NCBI GenBank assembly: GCA_003497545.1
Contig: DNNT01000050.1
Location: 12,140 to 21,499, forward strand
Direction: 5' to 3'
Source of the DNA: Arenimonas sp.
GTDB taxonomy: Bacteria > Pseudomonadota > Gammaproteobacteria > Xanthomonadales > Xanthomonadaceae
Length of the DNA: 9,360 nucleotides
Part shown: positions 5,637-9,360 of the stretch, one piece after another
Layout of the letters: the number at the start of each line of letters is the position of its first letter
Position numbering within the stretch: position 1 is the first letter of the stretch
Made by a program: the position numbers and the translations under genes
Notes under the pieces: model-generated
What the model saw: only the letters and a program-made list of their open reading frames with translations
Databases searched by the model: none
Told to the model about the DNA's origin: nothing

Positions 5637-6017
5637 TCAGGCCGCGGCGTCCTTGAGCTTCTTGAGCGGACGCACCTTCACCTTGACGGTGGCCGGCTTG
5701 GCGGCGAACCACTGCTCTTCCTTGGTGAACGGGTTGATGCCCTTGCGCTTCGGCTTGGCCGGCACGTTGACGACGGTGATCTTCAGCAGGCCCGGCAGGG
5801 TGAAGCTGCCCGCGCCCTTCTTGCTGACCGAACCGTGCACGGCGCCTTCCAGCGCGGCCATCACGGCGCGCACGTCCTTCGAGGCGACGCCGGTGGACTC
5901 GGCGATGTGCGACACCAGGCCCGACTTGGTCAGGGCTTCCTTGATCGGCTTCGGCGCGGCCGGCTTGGCAGCGGCCTTCGGGGCAGCCTTCTTCTTCGCA
6001 GCTTTCTTGGTAGCCAT
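5637..6017 (-). CDS. HU-like nucleoid DNA-binding protein with Lys/Ala-rich N-terminal tail
   Basis: A protein of 126 residues. Residues 1-23 are a Lys/Ala/Pro-rich tail (MATKKAAKKKAAPK...) like histone H1-type tails. Residues 24-122 are an HU/IHF-type domain: helical dimer part KEALTKSGLVSHIAE, then GAGSFTLPGLLKI (68-80), then the DNA-clasping arm RKGINPFTKEEQ (91-102) with the Asn-Pro that in HU intercalates at the arm tip. The C-terminus VKVKVRPLKKLKDAAA is basic. It should bind DNA with little sequence specificity and bend or compact the nucleoid. The ATG on the complement of 6015-6017 was chosen because the tail starts there; the frame extends upstream to 6152, but that part is non-conserved spacer. 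A promoter at 6080-6108 and a terminator at 5548-5590 suggest a single-gene unit. Tailed HU proteins of this kind occur in xanthomonads. Confidence 0.92.
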   Translation of the reverse strand: MATKKAAKKKAAPKAAAKPAAPKPIKEALTKSGLVSHIAESTGVASKDVRAVMAALEGAVHGSVSKKGAGSFTLPGLLKITVVNVPAKPKRKGINPFTKEEQWFAAKPATVKVKVRPLKKLKDAAA

Positions 6018-6079
6018 TATTTTTTCCCGTGGTTCTCGGTGGGTAATTGGGGTGCCTGGGAATCGCCCCCGGCCCAGCG

Positions 6080-6108
6080 AATGTAGGGCAAGTGAAGCGC
6101 GCCGCCAA
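6080..6108 (-). promoter_or_regulatory. Probable sigma-70 promoter of the HU-like gene
   Basis: Read on the minus strand: TTGGCG (6108-6103), a 17-base spacer, then TACATT (6085-6080). Each box matches the consensus at four of six positions and the spacing is ideal. Transcription would start near 6073, giving a leader of about 55 bases. Confidence 0.5.
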
Positions 6109-6110
6109 GT

Positions 6111-6120
6111 GGAAAATGGC
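6111..6120 (+). repeat. Direct repeat GGAAAATGGC, copy 1
   Basis: An identical 10-base copy lies at 6216-6225, 105 bases away. The pair flanks the palindromes of the divergent spacer, copy 1 next to the HU -35 box and copy 2 close to the racemase start. It could be a shared regulator site or chance. Confidence 0.35.
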
Positions 6121-6121
6121 G

Positions 6122-6137
6122 AAAAACCCGGGTTTTT
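6122..6137. repeat. 16-bp palindrome AAAAACCCGGGTTTTT
   Basis: A perfect palindrome with no loop. With one asymmetric T it extends to GCG...CGC ends (6119-6141). It sits just upstream of the HU -35 box (about positions -49 to -64). It could be an operator or an A/T-rich upstream promoter element. Without a loop it is a poor terminator. Confidence 0.5.
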
Positions 6138-6150
6138 TCGCAAGCCCGGC

Positions 6151-6178
6151 AAACCGGGGCCGCCGCGGGCCGGTTTTT
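6151..6178 (+). repeat. Inverted repeat AAACCGG...CCGGTTT followed by Ts
   Basis: Seven-base arms at 6151-6157 and 6170-6176 with a 12-base G/C loop; the T-run continues to 6178. It looks like a terminator stem, but no + strand gene ends nearby. It may serve as an insulator or operator, or stop antisense transcripts. Confidence 0.35.
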
Positions 6179-6185
6179 CCCACTA

Positions 6186-6201
6186 CCTGCGTATAGGCAG
6201 G
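6186..6201. repeat. Dyad CCTGC-GTATAG-GCAGG
   Basis: Perfect five-base arms around GTATAG, 52 bases before the racemase start codon. The A/T core could hold a -10 element (TATAGG), which would place the operator directly on the racemase promoter. No convincing -35 box is seen. Confidence 0.35.
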
Positions 6202-6252
6202 CCGGTTTGGCCGGGGGAAAATGGCCTTCCGCGACGGCATGGACGAACGAAC

Positions 6253-6990
6253 TTGAAGACCCTGGGACTGATCGGCGGCATGAGCTGGGAATCGACCCTG
6301 CCCTACTACCGCCTTGCCAACGAAGCCGTGCGCGAGGCGCTGGGCGGCCTGCACAGCGCGCGCCTGGTGCTCTACAGCGTGGACTTCGCCGAAGTCGAAC
6401 GCATGCAGCGCGAGGGCCGCTGGGACGACGCCGGCCGGCTGCTGGGCGACGCAGGCAAAGCCCTGCGCGCCGCCGGGGCCGAAGCGCTGGTGCTGTGCAC
6501 GAACACCATGCACAAAGTGGCCGCCGACATCGAAGCCATCTCCGGCCTGCCGCTTCTGCACATCGCCGACCCCACCGCCGCGGCCATCCGCGCCGCCGGC
6601 CTGGCGCGCATCGGCCTGCTGGGCACGCGCTTCACCATGGAAGGCGAGTTCTACCGCCGCCGGCTGGAGGAGAAACACGGGCTCGAGGTCCTGGTGCCCG
6701 ACGACGGCGACCGCGAGCTCGTGCACCGCGTCATCTACGACGAACTCTGCCGCGGCCGCATCGAAGACGCCTCGCGCGCGGCCTACCTGGCGGTCATCGA
6801 CCGGCTTGCCGCGCGCGGCGCCCAGGGCATCGTGCTGGGCTGCACCGAGATCGGCCTGCTGGTTTCCCCGGCCGACACCGCGCTGCCGCTGTTCGACACC
6901 ACCGCCCTGCACGCCCGCGGCGCGGTGGCCTGGGCGCTGTCCGGCGAACCGCTAGAATGCGCCACCCGAACCCCAGGAACCGCCCCATGA
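6253..6990 (+). CDS. ygeA: Amino-acid racemase, Asp/Glu racemase superfamily (YgeA-type)
   Basis: A protein of 245 residues read from TTG 6253. The N-terminus (M)KTLGLIGGMSWEST (1-15) is the signature of YgeA, a broad-specificity PLP-independent amino-acid racemase in E. coli that can supply D-amino acids. The two catalytic Cys are present: C82 in LVLCTNTMHK and C197 in VLGCTEIGLL. Other family blocks are LGGLHSARLVLYSVDF (30-45), LLHIADPTA (101-109) and LLGTRFTMEGEFY (122-134). Length matches the family. No ATG occurs in frame upstream before the spacer, and TTG begins exactly at the conserved N-terminus, so an alternative start is the best reading; the ribosome site is weak. The last bases overlap the DUF3297 start (ATGA), so the two are coupled. 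Cytoplasmic. Exact substrate is not determinable here. Confidence 0.9.
   Translation: MKTLGLIGGMSWESTLPYYRLANEAVREALGGLHSARLVLYSVDFAEVERMQREGRWDDAGRLLGDAGKALRAAGAEALVLCTNTMHKVAADIEAISGLPLLHIADPTAAAIRAAGLARIGLLGTRFTMEGEFYRRRLEEKHGLEVLVPDDGDRELVHRVIYDELCRGRIEDASRAAYLAVIDRLAARGAQGIVLGCTEIGLLVSPADTALPLFDTTALHARGAVAWALSGEPLECATRTPGTAP
6953..6958 (+). promoter_or_regulatory. Possible internal -10 element (TAGAAT) for the DUF3297 gene
   Basis: TAGAAT differs from TATAAT at one base and lies inside the 3' end of the racemase, 28 bases before ATG 6987. No matching -35 box is visible. It could give the downstream gene some independent expression. Confidence 0.35.
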
Positions 6991-7244
6991 GCGACACCCC
7001 TCCCGACCGCCTGTGCGTGAACCCGCGCAGCCCCTTCTACGACGAAGCCATGCTCGAGCGCGGCATCGGCGTGCGCTTCAACGGCACCGAGCGCACCAAC
7101 GTCGAGGAATACTGCATTTCCGAAGGCTGGGTGCGGCTGCCGGTGGGCAAGTCGCTCGACCGCCGCGGCAATGCCATGACCATGAAGGCCAACGGCAAGG
7201 TCGAGGTGTGGTTCCTCGACACCGCCGCGCCGGCGCAGGACTGA
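6987..7244 (+). CDS. DUF3297 family protein
   Basis: A protein of 85 residues. It shows the DUF3297 pattern from end to end: DTPPDRLCVNPRSPFYD (3-19), LERGIGVRFNG (23-33), TNVEEYCISEGWVRLPVGKS (37-56), DRRGNAMTMK (58-67) and GKVEVWF (70-76). The family is widespread in proteobacteria, and its function is not known to me. It has two Cys and no signal peptide or membrane segment, so it should be a small soluble cytoplasmic protein. The start overlaps the racemase stop by four bases (ATGA), with AGGA at 6975-6978 as ribosome site. Its stop is separated by one base from the stop of the convergent sulfotransferase. Confidence 0.9.
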   Translation: MSDTPPDRLCVNPRSPFYDEAMLERGIGVRFNGTERTNVEEYCISEGWVRLPVGKSLDRRGNAMTMKANGKVEVWFLDTAAPAQD

Positions 7245-7245
7245 T

Positions 7246-8820
7246 TCAGCCGGCGAATTCGCCCAGCGCTTCGGCCAGCGGCGCGAGCGCCTCGCGGTAG
7301 GGCAACCAGTCCGGCGGCGACGGCGCGCGCAGGCCGCCGCGCACCTGGCTGGCGCTGGCGGTGGAAACGGCCCCGCCGCGGGTTGCGAAGTCCAGCATGC
7401 CGGGCTCGTAATCCAGGCCAAGGTGCGCAAGCACGCGGCGCAGTTGGCCTTCCGGGTCGCGCAGCAAATCGGCGTGGGCCAGGTCGAGCCAGCGTTCGCC
7501 CAGCACGCTGCGCCAGTGCGCCGCCAGCGCGTGCTGGCCGCGCCAGTAGGCGGCCAGTTCGCGCTGGTCGTAGCTGTAGCGGCAGATGTCGCCATAGAGC
7601 TGGCGCAGGTTGGAAAAACACGCGTCCATCGCCGGCCGGAACACGTGGATGAAACGCGCCCGCGGCAAGGCGCGCGCGATCAGGCCGGCGTTGAGCAGGT
7701 TCGAGGGCAGCTTCTCGGTCCAGCCGGCGCGGCCGCGCGCGCGCCAGGCCGAGCGCGCCATGAAATCGGCGCCCAGCGCGGCGAAATCCAGGCCGGCCGC
7801 GCGCTGCAGCATTTCTTCGTCCAGCAGGCCCGCGGGGCGGTAGTCGGCGGCTTCGCGCAGGCTGGCGCTGAACTGCCGGCTCTCGCCGCCGTCGGCCAGC
7901 TGCGAATGGCCCGCCAGCAGGCGCTCGAGCACGGTGCTGCCGGCGCGGAAAAGACCCACGATGAAGACCGGCACGGGTTCGCCTTCGCCCGCGTGGCCGG
8001 GGCCCTGCACGAAGCCGGCGCTGCACAGGCGCGGCAAGGCGTCGAACAGGCGCTGGTCGGCCGCGGCGTCGTAACGCAGGCGGGCGCGCTTGGCGGCGCA
8101 GCCGCGTTCGAGGGCGCCCCAGGCTTCGTCGTGGCGGCCCGCGTCGTGCAGCTCGGCGTGCAGCGCGAAGCTGAGGTGGATGTCGTGCTCCGAACCGGGC
8201 GCCGCCTGTTCCCGCGCGGCCTGCAGGCGGGTGATGCGCGCGGCGGCGCCGGGACGGTCGTGCGCGCGCAGTTCGGACAGTCGCCAGTGCGCGTGCGCGA
8301 AGTGCGGGGCAAGCGCGATGGCCTGTTTGAGGTCGGCGCGCGCCGCGGCGAAATCGCCCAGGAACAGCTGCGTGGTGCCACGCAGGTACCAGGCCGGGGC
8401 ACTGGTGGCATCGCGCGCCAGCGCGGCGTCCAGCCAGGACAGCGCGGCGGCGTGGGCGTCGGCCTGGCCCAGCAGGTCGGCCAGTTCGACCAGGCTTTCC
8501 ACGGGCGCATCGGCCGCCCGCGGCCACAGGCGCGTGGCCAGGGCCTGCAAGGAAACCACGTCGTGCTGCGCTTGCAGCAGGCGCGCCAGGGCCAGCGCCA
8601 GGGGCCAGTCCGGCGTTTCCAGCGCCAAGGCGCGTTCGGTGGCGGCGCGTTCGCGACGGGGATGGCCCGCCAGGCCTTCAGCCTTGGCCAGCGCCACCCA
8701 GCCCACGGCCTGGTCGGGTTGCTGTTCGGCGCAGGCGCGGAAGCACGCCGCCGCGGCCGGCCAGTTGCGCCGCGCGGCTTCGGCATTGCCCTGTCGCCAC
8801 AGCGCGTCGTGCCCGTCCAT
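7246..8820 (-). CDS. TPR-repeat sulfotransferase family protein
   Basis: A protein of 524 residues. The N-terminal half (about 5-250) is an Ala/Leu-rich TPR array. The C-terminal half is a PAPS-dependent sulfotransferase domain. The 5'-phosphosulfate loop is FIVGLFRAGSTVLERLL (286-302). WTEKLPSN (367-374) carries the usual Lys-Pro segment. The 3'-phosphate segment is RFIHVFRPAMDACFSNL (389-405), and the family-typical VSTASASQVRGGL is at 485-497. The loop reads LFRAGST where most relatives have MPRSGT, a mild deviation. Such proteins usually transfer sulfate to protein or glycan substrates; the acceptor is unknown. No signal peptide is seen. ATG 8820 (complement of 8818-8820) was chosen; a GTG at 8862 would add 14 residues but leave almost no room for the divergent stress-protein promoter. 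Neither start has a clear Shine-Dalgarno. Confidence 0.86.
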   Translation of the reverse strand: MDGHDALWRQGNAEAARRNWPAAAACFRACAEQQPDQAVGWVALAKAEGLAGHPRRERAATERALALETPDWPLALALARLLQAQHDVVSLQALATRLWPRAADAPVESLVELADLLGQADAHAAALSWLDAALARDATSAPAWYLRGTTQLFLGDFAAARADLKQAIALAPHFAHAHWRLSELRAHDRPGAAARITRLQAAREQAAPGSEHDIHLSFALHAELHDAGRHDEAWGALERGCAAKRARLRYDAAADQRLFDALPRLCSAGFVQGPGHAGEGEPVPVFIVGLFRAGSTVLERLLAGHSQLADGGESRQFSASLREAADYRPAGLLDEEMLQRAAGLDFAALGADFMARSAWRARGRAGWTEKLPSNLLNAGLIARALPRARFIHVFRPAMDACFSNLRQLYGDICRYSYDQRELAAYWRGQHALAAHWRSVLGERWLDLAHADLLRDPEGQLRRVLAHLGLDYEPGMLDFATRGGAVSTASASQVRGGLRAPSPPDWLPYREALAPLAEALGEFAG

Positions 8821-8840
8821 GGCGGCAACGCTATCACGCG

Positions 8841-8857
8841 GGGAGTAAGCTTCTCCC
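8841..8857. repeat. Dyad GGGAG-TAAGCTT-CTCCC in the divergent spacer
   Basis: Five-base arms around an AAGCTT-centred loop, in the 62-base gap between the sulfotransferase and the universal stress protein. One extra T breaks an otherwise perfect 16-base palindrome. TAAGCT could also be a -10 element for the stress gene. It is a candidate shared operator. Confidence 0.35.
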
Positions 8858-8882
8858 GTCACCCTTCCGACGGAGAACGACC

Positions 8883-9305
8883 ATGAAGATCCTGCTTGCG
8901 GTGGACGGCAGCAAGGCGGCGCAGGCGGCCACGAAGCTGGCCGCGCAGATGGCCAAGGCCATGGCCGCGCCGCCCACCCTGGTGCTGATGCATGCCGATG
9001 CGCCGCTGATGCGCCGCGTCGCCGCGGAACTGGGCCTGGAGGCCACCCGCGCCTACCACGAGGGCAACAGCAACCTCGCGCTCAAGCCCTCGCGCGCCGC
9101 GCTCAAGCGCGCCGGCGTGGCCTTCGAGGAAAAAACCACCGTGGGCGACCCGGCCGAAAGCATCACCAAGGCCGCCAAGGCCGGCAAGTTCGACCTGGTC
9201 ATCATGGGCTCGCACGGCCGCACCGCGCTGAGCAGCGTGCTGCTGGGCTCGGTGGCGAACAAGGTGCTGTCGCAGAGCACCGTGCCGGTGCTGGTGGTGC
9301 GCTGA
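8883..9305 (+). CDS. Universal stress protein, UspA family
   Basis: A protein of 140 residues, the usual single-domain Usp length. It opens with MKILLAVDGSKAAQAA (1-16), the conserved first strand and the Asp-Gly-Ser of the nucleotide pocket. The ATP-binding motif G-2x-G-9x-G-S is complete: G109, G112, G122 and S123 in IMGSHGRTALSSVLLGSVA. The C-terminal TVPVLVVR strand that makes the dimer edge is present. An ATP-binding Usp of this type is expected to be a cytoplasmic dimer induced by stress or starvation. GGAG at 8872-8875 is 7 bases before ATG. It is divergent from the sulfotransferase, with only 62 bases between. A hairpin starts at its stop codon. Confidence 0.93.
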   Translation: MKILLAVDGSKAAQAATKLAAQMAKAMAAPPTLVLMHADAPLMRRVAAELGLEATRAYHEGNSNLALKPSRAALKRAGVAFEEKTTVGDPAESITKAAKAGKFDLVIMGSHGRTALSSVLLGSVANKVLSQSTVPVLVVR

Positions 9306-9320
9306 GGCGTTGCCGCCTCA
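9303..9320. terminator. Hairpin joining two convergent stop codons
   Basis: TGAGGCG (9303-9309) pairs perfectly with CGCCTCA (9314-9320), with loop TTGC. The left arm starts with the UspA stop TGA and the right arm ends with TCA, a stop on the minus strand. It is a likely bidirectional transcript end, though without a T-run. Confidence 0.45.
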
Positions 9321-9359
9321 GGCCGCCGCCACCGGCACCGCGCCCTGCGCACGCATCGC
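9318..9359 (-). CDS. Possible C-terminal end of a convergent gene (partial)
   Basis: On the minus strand the frame ending at the TGA complementary to 9318-9320 reads AMRAQGAVPVAA before the stop and is open to the window edge. It is too short to identify. The shared hairpin with the UspA stop and the G/C third positions make a real gene end plausible. Confidence 0.3.
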   Translation of the reverse strand, partial: AMRAQGAVPVAAA

Positions 9360-9360
9360 G

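Larger units (their letters stand above)
6018..6252. other. Divergent intergenic region between the HU-like gene and the racemase
   Basis: 235 bases with no gene. It holds the likely HU promoter and several dyads: 6122-6137, 6151-6176 and 6186-6201. A direct repeat GGAAAATGGC occurs at 6111-6120 and 6216-6225. The frames crossing it have no start or conserved content. Both divergent transcription units must be controlled from here. Confidence 0.65.

Noticed and set aside
5637..6152. Longer start for the HU-like protein (45 extra residues)
   Set aside because: The extra part translates the palindromic spacer and would start upstream of the predicted promoter. The conserved Lys-rich tail begins at 6017.
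4570..6990. A very long + strand open frame (806 codons) running through the secreted protein, GNAT and HU region into the racemase
   Set aside because: Only the last 245 codons are conserved (racemase). The rest is low-complexity Arg/Pro/Ala translation opposite or out of frame with well-supported genes.
7423..8886. + strand frame of 487 codons opposite the sulfotransferase
   Set aside because: The minus strand carries the PAPS-site blocks and TPR pattern. The + frame is repetitive Arg/Gly/Ala/Val without motifs and runs into the stress-protein gene.

Overview
The window is chromosomal DNA of very high G+C from a Gram-negative bacterium. It is most likely a gammaproteobacterium of the Xanthomonadaceae/Lysobacteraceae (Lysobacter-like). 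This rests on strong G/C bias at third codon positions, an HU-like protein with a Lys/Ala-rich tail, a DUF3297 protein, a TPR-type diguanylate cyclase and a TPR-sulfotransferase. The placement is inferred from gene content; there is no rRNA or tRNA gene to confirm it. I see no insertion sequence, CRISPR array or tRNA.

Region 1 (1-4410, all + strand) looks like one operon and holds the most interesting content. It runs: the 3' two thirds of a pepsin-family (A1) aspartic protease, which is rare in bacteria; a GNAT acetyltransferase (ATGA overlap); a tetrapyrrole-methylase-fold protein that matches borosin peptide alpha-N-methyltransferases (OphMA/SonM type); a 98-residue protein that looks like a split-borosin precursor; and a secreted/membrane TPR-GGDEF diguanylate cyclase. 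Gaps are -4, 20, 28 and 24 bases. I read genes 3 and 4 as a split borosin RiPP system: the methyltransferase N-methylates the backbone of a separate precursor in trans. The protease and the acetyltransferase, translationally coupled to each other, are candidate maturation enzymes. The diguanylate cyclase may only share the transcript.

Region 2 (4411-5636) has a 274-base spacer with two small inverted repeats, a 99-residue orphan secreted protein and a second GNAT acetyltransferase. Terminator-like hairpins follow, between this gene and the convergent HU gene.

Region 3 (5637-7244) has the minus-strand HU-like nucleoid protein. Its divergent spacer is rich in palindromes and contains a plausible promoter. 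On the other side are a YgeA-type amino-acid racemase (TTG start) and a DUF3297 protein, coupled by an ATGA overlap.

Region 4 (7246-9360) has a minus-strand TPR-sulfotransferase, whose stop lies one base from the DUF3297 stop. A divergent UspA-family universal stress protein follows. A hairpin at the right edge joins its stop codon to what may be the stop of a convergent gene outside the window. Regions 2-4 look like ordinary housekeeping or stress genes with no evident link to the borosin-like operon.
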